From contig NZ_CP157355.1 in the NCBI RefSeq assembly GCF_040047665.1, forward strand, positions 1,116,001 to 1,180,000: DNA of 64,000 nucleotides, given 5' to 3'. The stretch's first letter is position 1. Each line of letters starts with the position of its first letter. The position numbers were made by a program, and so were the translations under genes. Origin of the DNA: Chitinibacter sp. FCG-7 (lineage in GTDB: Bacteria; Pseudomonadota; Gammaproteobacteria; Burkholderiales; Chitinibacteraceae). Shown here in pieces: positions 17,226 through 25,291 of the stretch. The notes beneath the pieces are model-generated. The model was not told where the DNA came from. It did not search any database and worked only from the letters and a program-made list of their open reading frames with translations.

Positions 17226-17241
17226 ACAGCACATATAGCGA
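17226..17241 (+). promoter_or_regulatory. NrdR box 1 (degenerate)
   Basis: ACAGCACATATAGCGA shares the central ATATAG core with the NrdR consensus and begins exactly 32 bp before box 2, the usual three-helical-turn spacing of paired NrdR sites. Confidence 0.65.
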
Positions 17242-17257
17242 ACATCAAGCTGAAAAA

Positions 17258-17273
17258 ACACCATATATTGTGT
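17258..17273 (+). promoter_or_regulatory. NrdR box 2
   Basis: ACACCATATATTGTGT is a near-perfect 16-bp NrdR palindrome. NrdR represses ribonucleotide reductase genes when dATP is high, which fits nrdDG downstream. Confidence 0.85.
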
Positions 17274-17389
17274 TTACGCGTAAAGACCACCGATCAATGC
17301 CGCACCGCAGCGCCAGCTCGCTGCGCGCACACCACAAGGCAGCAGCACTGATCCGGCTCAGGTCTGACACCGCTGAAATGAGCCACTTG

Positions 17390-17418
17390 GGGCGAGCATA
17401 CGGGCTCGCCCGCTTTTT
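17390..17418 (+). terminator. terminator-like hairpin in the nrdD leader
   Basis: Stem GGGCGAGC/GCTCGCCC (8 perfect pairs, 6-base loop) followed by GC and five T residues, about 97 bp upstream of the nrdD start. It is preceded by a GGCTCA/TGAGCC hairpin. It could be an attenuator of nrdDG or the end of a short leader RNA. Confidence 0.6.
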
Positions 17419-17514
17419 CGCGCCACCTTGGCGCAACAGGTGCGTATTGGTCTTGGGCATCGCTGGCCGCAGCCTGATGCCGGGCACAATCTGATTACAG
17501 GAACAGCCAAGCTT

Positions 17515-19761
17515 ATGCTGAAAGTCATCAAACGCGACGGCGCCAAAGCCGCTTACGACGGCGCCAAAATCTTTGAAGCCTGCCGCCGCGCCGCCACTGC
17601 CGCCCGCTATCCAGAGCCCGAGCTACTGGCCGCCGAGATCACCGCCTACGTCGAAGATGAATGCCGCAAGCTGACCGAGGCCGATCTATTTAGCAAAACA
17701 CCGCCTCAGCTCGACATCCCCACCATTCAGCAATTGGTCGAAGACGCGCTGATGGCGCAATACCCGGAAGTGGCACGTATATATATACAGTACCGTTCAG
17801 ATCGCGACCGCATCCGCGCCCAAGGCTCGGAGCTGCACGCCAAGCTGATGGGGCTGGTCAATAAAACCGATCTTGAAGCCACCACCGAAAATGCCAATAA
17901 AGACGCCAATGTCTTTCCGGTGATGCGCGACTTGATGGCTGGGATCGTCTCCAAGCAATTTGCCAGCACCTTCCTACCCAAAGATATTCTGGAAGCGCAC
18001 CACAGCGGCGATATTCATTTTCACGATCTGGATTATTCACCCTTTCTGCCGTTTACCAATTGCTGCTTGGTCGATCTGCAAGGCATGTTGAAAAATGGCT
18101 TCCGCCTGGGCAATGCCAAAATTGAAAGCCCGAAATCAGTCGGCGTGGCGTGCGCGGTGACAGCGCAAATCATCGCGCAAGTCGCCAGCCATCAATACGG
18201 CGGCACGACGATTCCGAATATCGACCAAACCCTCGCTCCGTATGTACTGAAAACCTACGAGAAAAATCTGGCGATTGCCGCCGAATATCAAATCGCCGAT
18301 GCCGAGCGCTACGCACGCGAGCGCACCGAAAAAGAAGCCTACGACGGCATTCAGGCCTGCGAGTATGAAATCAACACGCTATTTAGCTCCAATGGCCAGC
18401 AGCCGTTTGTGACGTTCTCTTTCGGCATGGGCACCAGCTGGGCCGAGCGGATTATCCAGCAAGCCATCTTGCGCGTGCGCATCAAAGGGCTGGGCAAAGA
18501 AGGTACGACGCCGGTTTTCCCCAAGCTGGTGTTCTTTATCGACGAGGGCATCAACCTCAAACCCACCGACCCCAATTACGACATCAAGCAACTCGCGCTC
18601 GAATGCACATCCAAGCGGATGTACCCGGATATTATTTCAGCCAAACTCAATCGCCAGATCACCGGCTCCAGCGTACCGGTCTCGCCCATGGGCTGCCGCA
18701 GCTTTCTGCCGGTGTGGCGCAATGCTCAAGGCGAGGAAGAACTCGATGGGAGGAATAATCTGGGCGTCGTCAGCCTGAACCTGCCCCGAGTTGCGATTGA
18801 AGCGCGGGGCGATCTGGGGCGCTTTGAGCAATTACTCGCCGAACGGCTGCAGCTATGTTTTCGCGCACTGTCGGTACGGATTGAGCGCCTGAAAGGCGTT
18901 AAAGCCAATGTGGCGCCCATTTTATATACCGAGGGCGCTTTCGGCATTCGCCTGCAGCCCGATGACGACATCATCAGTATTTTCAAAGATGGCCGCGCGT
19001 CGATCTCGCTCGGCTTTATCGGTCTGCACGAAGTCGGCGTGTTGATGTTTGGCGAACACCCGGCCAACAGCCAGAGTGCGCAAGCGTTTCTGCAGCACAT
19101 CGTCCGCACCATGAACGAAGCCACCCAACGCTGGAAAGCCGAGACTGGCTTTGGCTATTCGCTGTACTCAACCCCCAGCGAATCACTATGCCATCGTTTC
19201 TGCAAACTCGATCAGGCCCGCTTTGGCCACCAGCCTGAAGTGAATAAATTATGTGCCAAAGGCTATTACACCAATTCTTTCCATCTGGACGTTGCGCACA
19301 AGGTCAATCCATTTGAAAAAATCGACTTTGAAGCGGGCTACGCCGAACTCGCCAGCGGCGGACACATTACCTACGTTGAATTGCCCAATATGAAGCACAA
19401 TCTGCTGGCACTGGAACGCATCTGGGACTACGCCATCACCAAGGTGCCGTATTTTGGCAGTAACACCCCAGTCGATGCCTGCGGAAAATGCGGATTTATG
19501 GGCGAAACATTAGCTACGGCGCATGGTTTTACCTGCCCGGAATGCGGCAACCACGACAGTGCGACACTTTCCGTCACCCGCCGCGTCTGCGGCTATCTGG
19601 GCAGCCCCAACGCCCGCCCATTCAATGCGGGCAAACAAAAAGAAGTCATGCGCCGCGTAAAACACCACGCCCAAGCCCAATACACCAACGGGTATAGCCC
19701 TGAAGCTAATATTAATCAAAAGCTACAGAGCAATACCCAAGCAGCATCATTAGCACAATGA
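17515..19761 (+). CDS. nrdD: anaerobic (class III) ribonucleoside-triphosphate reductase
   Basis: A 748-residue glycyl-radical enzyme that makes dNTPs without oxygen. An ATP-cone occupies residues 1-90 (MLKVIKRDGAKAAYDGAKIF), the zinc site is CGKCGF with CPECG near residues 660-685, and the glycyl-radical loop is RVCGYLGSPNARPF. The frame opens upstream, but MLKVIKRDG at 17515 is the family start, with AGGA before it. The stop overlaps nrdG as ATGA. After the usual end (KEVMRRVKHH) there is a 20-odd-residue tail, most of it encoded by a 49-bp palindromic element (GYSPEANINQKLQSNT). Upstream FNR and NrdR sites suggest oxygen and dATP control. Confidence 0.96.
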   Translation: MLKVIKRDGAKAAYDGAKIFEACRRAATAARYPEPELLAAEITAYVEDECRKLTEADLFSKTPPQLDIPTIQQLVEDALMAQYPEVARIYIQYRSDRDRIRAQGSELHAKLMGLVNKTDLEATTENANKDANVFPVMRDLMAGIVSKQFASTFLPKDILEAHHSGDIHFHDLDYSPFLPFTNCCLVDLQGMLKNGFRLGNAKIESPKSVGVACAVTAQIIAQVASHQYGGTTIPNIDQTLAPYVLKTYEKNLAIAAEYQIADAERYARERTEKEAYDGIQACEYEINTLFSSNGQQPFVTFSFGMGTSWAERIIQQAILRVRIKGLGKEGTTPVFPKLVFFIDEGINLKPTDPNYDIKQLALECTSKRMYPDIISAKLNRQITGSSVPVSPMGCRSFLPVWRNAQGEEELDGRNNLGVVSLNLPRVAIEARGDLGRFEQLLAERLQLCFRALSVRIERLKGVKANVAPILYTEGAFGIRLQPDDDIISIFKDGRASISLGFIGLHEVGVLMFGEHPANSQSAQAFLQHIVRTMNEATQRWKAETGFGYSLYSTPSESLCHRFCKLDQARFGHQPEVNKLCAKGYYTNSFHLDVAHKVNPFEKIDFEAGYAELASGGHITYVELPNMKHNLLALERIWDYAITKVPYFGSNTPVDACGKCGFMGETLATAHGFTCPECGNHDSATLSVTRRVCGYLGSPNARPFNAGKQKEVMRRVKHHAQAQYTNGYSPEANINQKLQSNTQAASLAQ
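19690..19738. repeat. 49-bp palindromic element, copy 5, at the nrdD 3' end
   Basis: GGGTATAGCCCTGAAGCT at the left and AGCTACAGAGCAATACCC at the right, 49 bp. In frame it adds the NrdD C-terminal tail. Confidence 0.85.
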
Positions 19762-20219
19762 ACTACGACCGCTACTACACTCACGATCTAGTCAACGGCC
19801 CCGGCATCCGCGTGACGCTCTTTGTCACCGGCTGCACCCACGCCTGCCCCGGCTGCTACAACCAATCAACATGGGATAGAAAATCGGGCTTACCTTTTAC
19901 GGCACAAGTACAGCAAGAACTACTAGCCGCCTGCGAAGGCCACGACGGCCTGAGCCTATCCGGAGGTGATCCACTTCACACCGCCAACCGCGAAGCGATC
20001 CTCGAACTCTGCAAAGCCTTCAAAACCCGCTACCCGGACAAGAATATCTGGGTGTGGACGGGGTATTTGTATGAAGAAGTACGCGAGTTGCCCGTGTTTG
20101 ACTATGTGGATGTGGTGATCGATGGCAAATACGAAAAAGAAAACCCCAGCACACTGCCGTGGCGGGGGTCGGGGAATCAGCGCCTGATCAATACAGGTCA
20201 GCCCTCCTCGGTGCGTTAA
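19758..20219 (+). CDS. nrdG: anaerobic ribonucleotide reductase activating protein
   Basis: A 153-residue radical-SAM enzyme that installs the glycyl radical on NrdD. The cluster-binding CX3CX2C motif is Cys26, Cys30 and Cys33 (TGCTHACPGCYNQ), and the SAM-binding GGDP segment is LSLSGGDPL. Length and motif order match the family. It overlaps nrdD by four bases (ATGA), so translation is coupled and the two are one operon under the nrdD promoter region. Confidence 0.96.
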   Translation: MNYDRYYTHDLVNGPGIRVTLFVTGCTHACPGCYNQSTWDRKSGLPFTAQVQQELLAACEGHDGLSLSGGDPLHTANREAILELCKAFKTRYPDKNIWVWTGYLYEEVRELPVFDYVDVVIDGKYEKENPSTLPWRGSGNQRLINTGQPSSVR

Positions 20220-20625
20220 AATAACCACAACCGTAGATAACACTATGCAAACTATCGCGGCCAAAGCCCCAGACTGCTGACAGTATATCGTTTTTGAAGC
20301 GGGGAATGTGTTGAATTGAACGGTGCGCTAAACTCAATCTTAGCCATAACTTATTAACAGTTGCGAGTTCGGAGAGTGATCAGCAGTCTGCAGCACATGA
20401 TTTACACCCCCAAACGGCACAGGCCCCGTGAACCGTGAACAGCGAAAAAAAGGCCATAGGGTACAAAATCCGACAGGGAATAACGCATTAACATAAGGCT
20501 TGAATTAACAATGGGATTTATCAGCGGGGCAGTCTGAGTGTGCAAATCAAGATTTGCACACCCTAACACAGCTGACCGAGATGGCTTAGTTTTTTTTCGA
20601 GGCACCCAATAGATCAATTTGAATA
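20220..20625. other. 406-bp gap with inverted repeats
   Basis: No gene is supported. There is an 11-bp inverted repeat, CAGACTGCTGA at 20270-20280 and its complement at 20380-20390, and a perfect 11-bp hairpin GTGTGCAAATC/GATTTGCACAC at 20538-20562, lying between the end of nrdG and the converging pilin gene. The composition is more AT-rich than the neighbouring genes. Confidence 0.6.
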
Positions 20626-20982
20626 TTAAGGATCAATTGCACAGCTACCACTTTGGGTTTGGCAGGTAATTGTTTTAACTCCAGGAACATTGGGGGTTAA
20701 AGTAAAGCTTGCAGCAATGCCAACATAGGTATTGGGAACTGTCCCCGTGCATGATTTAAGAGTCAAAGTCGGCATTAAACCATCATCCGAATTAGTTACA
20801 GCAGTAGCAATAAAATTAGCAACACCTTTTGCCTCAGCCAAACAAGCTCGCTCCGCAGCTGTTTGCGTATAACTTTGATATTGAGGAAGCGCAATGGCAG
20901 CCAAAATACCAATGATAGCCACTACAATCATCAGCTCAATTAAGGTAAAACCCCGTTCGGAATTATGTGTAACTTGACTCAT
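20626..20982 (-). CDS. type IV pilin (major-pilin-like)
   Basis: A 118-residue prepilin. A short positively charged leader ends ERG, then [20 protein letters not shown], the classical cleavage site with Glu5 and hydrophobic assembly helix. The globular part is small with two C-terminal cysteines (CQTQSGSC) and another at CTGT. GGAG lies seven bases before the ATG, and a sigma-54-type promoter lies at 21021-21036. A second pilin gene lies just upstream on the same strand. The two share the helix and the [14 protein letters not shown] segment but differ in the rest, suggesting duplication followed by divergence of the exposed domain. Confidence 0.93.
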   Translation of the reverse strand: MSQVTHNSERGFTLIELMIVVAIIGILAAIALPQYQSYTQTAAERACLAEAKGVANFIATAVTNSDDGLMPTLTLKSCTGTVPNTYVGIAASFTLTPNVPGVKTITCQTQSGSCAIDP

Positions 20983-21020
20983 GTCATATCTCCAATCCGA
21001 CTCTAACTTGCTTTAAACGA

Positions 21021-21036
21021 AGCAATACCCATGCCA
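21021..21036 (-). promoter_or_regulatory. sigma-54 promoter of the first pilin gene
   Basis: Minus strand TGGCATGGGTATTGCT fits TGGCAC-N5-TTGCW with GG and GC ten bases apart. It lies 39 bases before the pilin ATG. Sigma-54 control with PilR is usual for pilin genes in several proteobacteria. Confidence 0.7.
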
Positions 21037-21187
21037 ATGCAAAGAAATAAGTAGGCCTGCTAATAAACTTAGTTGGAATGATGAGATGCTAAATCTTTGC
21101 TTTACATAGAGTCAGAATCAACAGCATTCAAACTATCTGTGGCGGGCGTACTTAAAATCTTGTGGAAAATCTAGTTTTTACCAATGT

Positions 21188-21217
21188 AAAAAAAGCCGAG
21201 ACTAGTCTCGGCTTTTT
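21188..21217 (-). terminator. terminator of the second pilin gene
   Basis: An 18-bp perfect palindrome (GCCGAGACT/AGTCTCGGC) with a seven-base T tract on the minus strand and five on the plus strand, 22 bp past the pilin stop. Confidence 0.88.
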
Positions 21218-21238
21218 ATATTTAATACTTGTCACTAT

Positions 21239-21610
21239 TTATGGAGCAGCAACACAATTACCTGTCGCAATTGTACAAGTTACTGTGTTTGTACCTTTGG
21301 TAGAGTTTGCAGTCCAAGTAGTACCAGCGGCAGCTGTAGCGTAATCAGCAGGTACTCCAAATGATCCATCACATGCTTTGCCGGTAGGAACTGGGTTTGG
21401 ATACAACGCTTCGTTAGCAGCAGAAACTGCAGTGGTCACCAGATTTGATGCTGCTTTAGCTTCAGCCAAACAAGCGTTATCCGCAGAACGTTCTGTGTAC
21501 TGTTTATACTGAGGCAAAGCAATTGCAGCCAAAATACCGATAATCGCGACAACGATCATCAACTCGATCAGCGTAAAACCTTGTTGAGCACGTTTCATAG
21601 TTTGAGTCAT
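21239..21610 (-). CDS. pilA: type IV pilin (major-pilin-like)
   Basis: A 123-residue prepilin with leader [11 protein letters not shown] and processed N-terminus [20 protein letters not shown]. The globular domain has cysteines in KACDG and in CTIATGNC, the latter pair likely forming the C-terminal disulfide loop. The frame continues upstream, but the ATG at 21610 has AAGGAG at ideal distance and gives a normal leader. It has its own sigma-54 promoter and terminator, so it is an independent, probably strongly expressed, unit. Its helix is nearly identical to that of the pilin at 20626-20982. Confidence 0.94.
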   Translation of the reverse strand: MTQTMKRAQQGFTLIELMIVVAIIGILAAIALPQYKQYTERSADNACLAEAKAASNLVTTAVSAANEALYPNPVPTGKACDGSFGVPADYATAAAGTTWTANSTKGTNTVTCTIATGNCVAAP

Positions 21611-21912
21611 TTTGCTTCTCCTTGGGTTTGGATTGAGCAGGCTTATCGCCTTGCTTGGGCTTAGTATAAGCATAGGGTGTGCCAACTTTGTTTTTCTATG
21701 CCTTGCAGGCCATTTTTGGTGTGATCCTGCTTACATAAATAAGGCAAGATCGCTGCCGATGCGCCGTATTGCTTGTCAAATCGGGCGATCTGCAGCCGTG
21801 CTTTGTAATTGTTTCCCCGTACACGTTTCCACGTCTTGATACATCAATACCGGGCGAGTGACATTTATCGTCACTACATTGCCCTTATCAGGAACTGCTA
21901 ATCCACGGACAT
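21611..21912. other. 302-bp gap upstream of pilA
   Basis: Apart from the pilin ribosome-binding site and the sigma-54 promoter at 21669-21684, nothing with a clear signature is seen. PilR sites would be expected above about 21690 but none was recognised. Confidence 0.5.
21669..21684 (-). promoter_or_regulatory. sigma-54 promoter of pilA
   Basis: Minus strand TGGCACACCCTATGCT: -24 TGGCAC is perfect, -12 is ATGC instead of TTGC, with GG-N10-GC spacing. It lies 59 bases before the ATG at 21610. Confidence 0.72.
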
Positions 21913-22659
21913 TCAAGGCAGTGCCCGGCTTTGGGTCATCTGATATAAAAACTGGCTACTAGGCAGCCACAGCACCATATCGTCCAGCTCGGCATCCGGG
22001 GTGTCGGCTCGGTAATTAGCGTCGGCATTGCGGTTGTCATTTTCATCGCTCGTGCCTAGCGCGCCCAATTCGCCTTCGGAATAAATTACCGCGACGGCGT
22101 TGCTAACGAGGATGCGGGATGTGGCTGCAGCGCCATTGCGGCGGGTGGCGGAGCGCAGGGTGAGTAGGTTGCTGGCGCTTTGCAGTGTGAAACAGGGTTT
22201 GTTGGTGGGTAGACCACAGGCAGTGCCAGCGGTGGGGTTGGATCCAGCAAAATCACCTGCGTAGCTGGCCGTACCTCCGCCTGGATTGGTGGCCACTGCA
22301 TATTTAAGCCGTCGGCCCCACGCATCAAGCTCGGGCAGGCCCAACTCACGCCACGGCAAATCGCCGTAGCTGCGAACACAGCGATAGGCGTTGGCATTTC
22401 CTGCGTCCTGCCGCTCTTGCATGCCCGCGGTGGCCTCAGTATTGGCCAGAGCCGGGTCTGCGGGGCATGGCAAGTGATGGTTGGCCAGCGCAAAGCCAAA
22501 TAGGGCTTCGTTGGCGCGCTCGAGCATCAGCTTGCTTTCCCGATGGCGCTGGGCGGCCATTTGCCCGCTAAATGCGCCAAGACCGCTGGCCAGCATAATG
22601 CCGATAATCAGCAACACCACGGCCAGCTCCAGCAATGAAAACCCGCTCTGCTTTAACAT
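21913..22659 (-). CDS. pseudopilin-like protein with prepilin N-terminus
   Basis: A 248-residue protein with a prepilin leader MLKQSG and processed end FSLLELAVVLLIIGIMLASG, including Glu5. The exported domain has LPCPADP near residue 65 and LPWRELGLPELDAWGRRLKY near residue 110. The same motif pair recurs in the upstream neighbour, so the two are probably paralogs or partners. The ATG at 22659 has AAAGGA seven bases before it; longer starts lack a good site. It overlaps the upstream gene by 7 bp. A role as a minor pilin in type IV pilus or type II secretion assembly is inferred; the exact family was not recognised. Confidence 0.82.
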   Translation of the reverse strand: MLKQSGFSLLELAVVLLIIGIMLASGLGAFSGQMAAQRHRESKLMLERANEALFGFALANHHLPCPADPALANTEATAGMQERQDAGNANAYRCVRSYGDLPWRELGLPELDAWGRRLKYAVATNPGGGTASYAGDFAGSNPTAGTACGLPTNKPCFTLQSASNLLTLRSATRRNGAAATSRILVSNAVAVIYSEGELGALGTSDENDNRNADANYRADTPDAELDDMVLWLPSSQFLYQMTQSRALP

Positions 22660-24071
22660 AGTCTTGTCCTTTCGCTGCATACGCCCTGCCGACACACCAG
22701 CATCAGATCATTGCTGGTACACGCAGGAGTGACAAACTCACGCGCTTGCGGCTGCAGCCATTTATCCTGATGCGCCGCATCGTCCAGATACAGCGCCAGA
22801 TCAAGGCTGGCATTGGCCGCCAGCTGGGTATTATCGGCTCTGGCACTCTGGCTGGCGCCGGGCAGAATCAGCAGTGCGTCAATATCCGGCTCAGCCACAC
22901 CATCCAGAACAAAATCGGCCGTGCAGTGGATACCCTGTTTCACCGCGTAAAACACCGCCCGATGCCAGATATTCTGCCGAAACCACACCGGCAGCCGATT
23001 GATCGCCGGGGTAGCGAAGCGCCCCTGCCCTGTCCAGTCGTTCGCCGCTCGCGGCAAAATGCCTGCGCATAAATCGGCCTGGCTGCGGCATCCGGTATTG
23101 GCCGCGTAGACCACATTATCGCGGCAAGTTGCATCGCCCAGCATATTGGCGGGATAGGGATAAGCTTCGGGAATGGCAGTTGGTACAGGTGGAGGAGTCG
23201 GAGCCGCACTCGGTACAGGGCTCGCAGAAGGGGCTGGTGGGTTGGCGATTTGAAACGCTTCCCAGTAGCTTTGCAACTGGCTGGCAATCGCCACACCCAA
23301 GCGTGGCTGCGCCAGTTCGATCAGCTCCCGGTCACGAATAAATAGCAATTGGTCGTTAAAGTCACTGGCCAATGCCGCAGTAATATACGGCCCGCCCACC
23401 TGCGCATTATTATAAATACCTGCCGCATCCAGAAATTGCGCAGCCTGATACGGAGCCAATCTGTTCTGCCCGGCCAATGCCGGGCCAGGGGCAAAGAGGA
23501 TGGCCGCCGCCCCATCGCCCGTGGCGGTTAGCTCGACACCATTCTGAAAAACCCGCAAGCTGGCCTGGCTATCCAGATTGATTTTGCGCGCCTCGGTATC
23601 TTGCGTGCGCACCACAAAGCCCCGATCCACGCTGTACCACAGTGGCTCGCCATAGGCGTCGAGCAATTTGGGAATGCCCAGCGTTTTCCACGGCAGCCAG
23701 CCCTGGCGCGAAGCCGGATTGGCCGCGCTATTACAACTGGTGATCGACGTGCCAATGCTGTTGATGGCGCTTTCATTGGGGTTGGCCGGGCAAGGCAGCT
23801 CAAGCGGCGAGCAGGCACGGCCATTCGGGGACGAGGTGGGTGAGCAATGGCCGAGCCCGGCGGTGCCATCGCGGCTTAAAGACCAAGCCAGCAAGGCCTG
23901 CCGTGCTTGCGCCAGAATTCGAGCATTATGCTCGCGGCGCAGTAATTCGGCATCACGGCCACGCAGCGCCGACAAGGCAAACGTCGAACACGCCAGCACC
24001 AGCAACATCAGCAGTAGTAATAAAGCCGCCCCCTGCTGAGCCAAACGCCGTGCCGCGCAATTACCCACCAT
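22653..24071 (-). CDS. PilX-like/pseudopilin-associated exported protein
   Basis: A 472-residue protein with one N-terminal hydrophobic helix (QQGAALLLLLMLLVLACSTF) of PilX type, lacking the prepilin Glu5. A long periplasmic part has LPCPANP near residue 90, LPWKTLGIPKLLDAYG near residue 130, a proline/alanine/serine-rich linker near residues 285-320, and several cysteines. The CPA-P and LPW--LG-P motifs are shared with the pseudopilin encoded next. The ATG at 24071 is chosen because GGAGG lies nine bases upstream; that site and the bases before it belong to a 49-bp palindromic element, and a longer frame would begin inside it. Probably the first gene of a two-gene operon. Confidence 0.78.
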   Translation of the reverse strand: MVGNCAARRLAQQGAALLLLLMLLVLACSTFALSALRGRDAELLRREHNARILAQARQALLAWSLSRDGTAGLGHCSPTSSPNGRACSPLELPCPANPNESAINSIGTSITSCNSAANPASRQGWLPWKTLGIPKLLDAYGEPLWYSVDRGFVVRTQDTEARKINLDSQASLRVFQNGVELTATGDGAAAILFAPGPALAGQNRLAPYQAAQFLDAAGIYNNAQVGGPYITAALASDFNDQLLFIRDRELIELAQPRLGVAIASQLQSYWEAFQIANPPAPSASPVPSAAPTPPPVPTAIPEAYPYPANMLGDATCRDNVVYAANTGCRSQADLCAGILPRAANDWTGQGRFATPAINRLPVWFRQNIWHRAVFYAVKQGIHCTADFVLDGVAEPDIDALLILPGASQSARADNTQLAANASLDLALYLDDAAHQDKWLQPQAREFVTPACTSNDLMLVCRQGVCSERTRLC

Positions 24072-24120
24072 CAGTATTGCCCTCCAAGTCATTTAAATCA
24101 TAACTTGCAGGGCAATACCC
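24072..24120. repeat. 49-bp palindromic element, copy 6, carrying the RBS of the next gene
   Basis: Plus strand CAGTATTGCCCTCC at the left and TTGCAGGGCAATACCC at the right, 49 bp. Read on the minus strand its end provides GGAGGGCAATACTG directly before the ATG at 24071. Confidence 0.85.
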
Positions 24121-24178
24121 TTATAGACCGAACCTGCACATTATGTGTTTACAGATATAGTCAGAAAAAGAATAAGTC

Positions 24179-25192
24179 TCAAGCACCGTAGCCATTCGGG
24201 TTAGCGTTTTGCCAGCGCCAGCTGTCATTGCACATATCCTGCAAGGTCTTTTCGGCGCGCCAGCCCAGTTGCTCGAAAGCGGCTTGCGGGTCGGCGTAGC
24301 AGGCGGCAATATCACCAGCGCGGCGGGCGACGATCTCATACGGCACAGCACGATTGGACGCCACTTCAAACGCTTTGACCATATCCAGCACTGAATAGCC
24401 GATGCCCGTACCGAGGTTGACAGTGACATTGCCCGGCTTGGTTTGCAGCTTTTGCAGCGCCTTAACGTGCCCCAAGGCCAGATCGACGACGTGAATATAA
24501 TCGCGCACGCCGGTACCATCGGGCGTTGCATAATCGCCGCCAAACACCGACAATTTTTCGCGTTTGCCAACGGCTACTTGCGTGACAAACGGCATCAGAT
24601 TATTCGGAATACCCTGCGGGTCTTCACCGATCAGGCCGCTTTCATGCGCGCCAACCGGGTTGAAGTAGCGCAGCAAGGCGATATTCCAGCACGGATCGGC
24701 CACGCGCAAATCGCGTAGCATGTCTTCGATCATCAGTTTGCTACGGCCATAGGGATTGGTTGCCGAGAGCGGGAAATGCTCCAGAATCGGCACCGCATGT
24801 GGGTCGCCATACACCGTGGCGCTGGACGAGAACACCAGGTTTTTAACGCCAGCGGCCTTCATTGCGTCCAGCAGACGCAGCGTGCCGACGACATTGTTAT
24901 CGTAATACTCCAGCGGCTTGGCGACCGATTCACCCACCGCTTTCCAGCCGGCAAAATGCACCACCGCACTAAACGGATACTGGGCAAAAGCGGCATCCAT
25001 CGCGGCACGATCACGGATATCGCCTTCAATGCACAGCACATCGCGCCCGGTGATTGTTTTCAGGCGGTTCAGCACTTCGGGTTTTGAATTGTAAAAATTG
25101 TCAAAAATGACCGGCGTGAAGCCCGCTGCGAGCAATTCTATATAGGTATGTGATCCAATATAACCTGCACCGCCAGTTAGCAAGACATACAT
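24179..25192 (-). CDS. galE: UDP-glucose 4-epimerase
   Basis: A 337-residue short-chain dehydrogenase-type epimerase that interconverts UDP-glucose and UDP-galactose for surface polysaccharides. The NAD-binding loop is [10 protein letters not shown], the catalytic Ser is in [10 protein letters not shown], and the Tyr-Lys pair is [19 protein letters not shown] is the usual C-terminal substrate segment. The ATG at 25192 (MYVLLTGG) matches the family; an ATG at 25207 in frame is possible. It follows lptG on the same strand by about 100 bp, which suits an outer-membrane polysaccharide context. Confidence 0.95.
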   Translation of the reverse strand: MYVLLTGGAGYIGSHTYIELLAAGFTPVIFDNFYNSKPEVLNRLKTITGRDVLCIEGDIRDRAAMDAAFAQYPFSAVVHFAGWKAVGESVAKPLEYYDNNVVGTLRLLDAMKAAGVKNLVFSSSATVYGDPHAVPILEHFPLSATNPYGRSKLMIEDMLRDLRVADPCWNIALLRYFNPVGAHESGLIGEDPQGIPNNLMPFVTQVAVGKREKLSVFGGDYATPDGTGVRDYIHVVDLALGHVKALQKLQTKPGNVTVNLGTGIGYSVLDMVKAFEVASNRAVPYEIVARRAGDIAACYADPQAAFEQLGWRAEKTLQDMCNDSWRWQNANPNGYGA

Positions 25193-25291
25193 AGCAAGGG
25201 TATCCATTCAACTCAAAGAATATACAAAGCGCTAGGGGCTAGTGCGGCGTAATTGATCAGTGCTCGACCAGCAACAGCGCGTGAACTACGC

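Larger units (their letters stand above)
17042..17514. other. 473-bp hslU-nrdD gap: repeat, regulatory boxes, structured leader
   Basis: No gene is supported. In order it holds a 49-bp element (17078-17126), an FNR-type box (17210-17223), two NrdR-type boxes (17226-17241 and 17258-17273), a GGCTCA/TGAGCC hairpin (17355-17384), a terminator-like hairpin (17390-17418) and about 100 further bases with a GGCATC/GATGCC hairpin before nrdD. Confidence 0.75.

Noticed and set aside
17281..17514. Cobalamin riboswitch in the nrdD leader
   Set aside because: There are hairpins and a GCAGCCTGATGCC segment vaguely like a B12 box, but the conserved core elements of the class are not present in order.
20982..21030. 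A further 49-bp element upstream of the first pilin
   Set aside because: Only the right end (GCAATACCC) fits; the left end reads TGTCAT. The word is better explained as part of the sigma-54 promoter.
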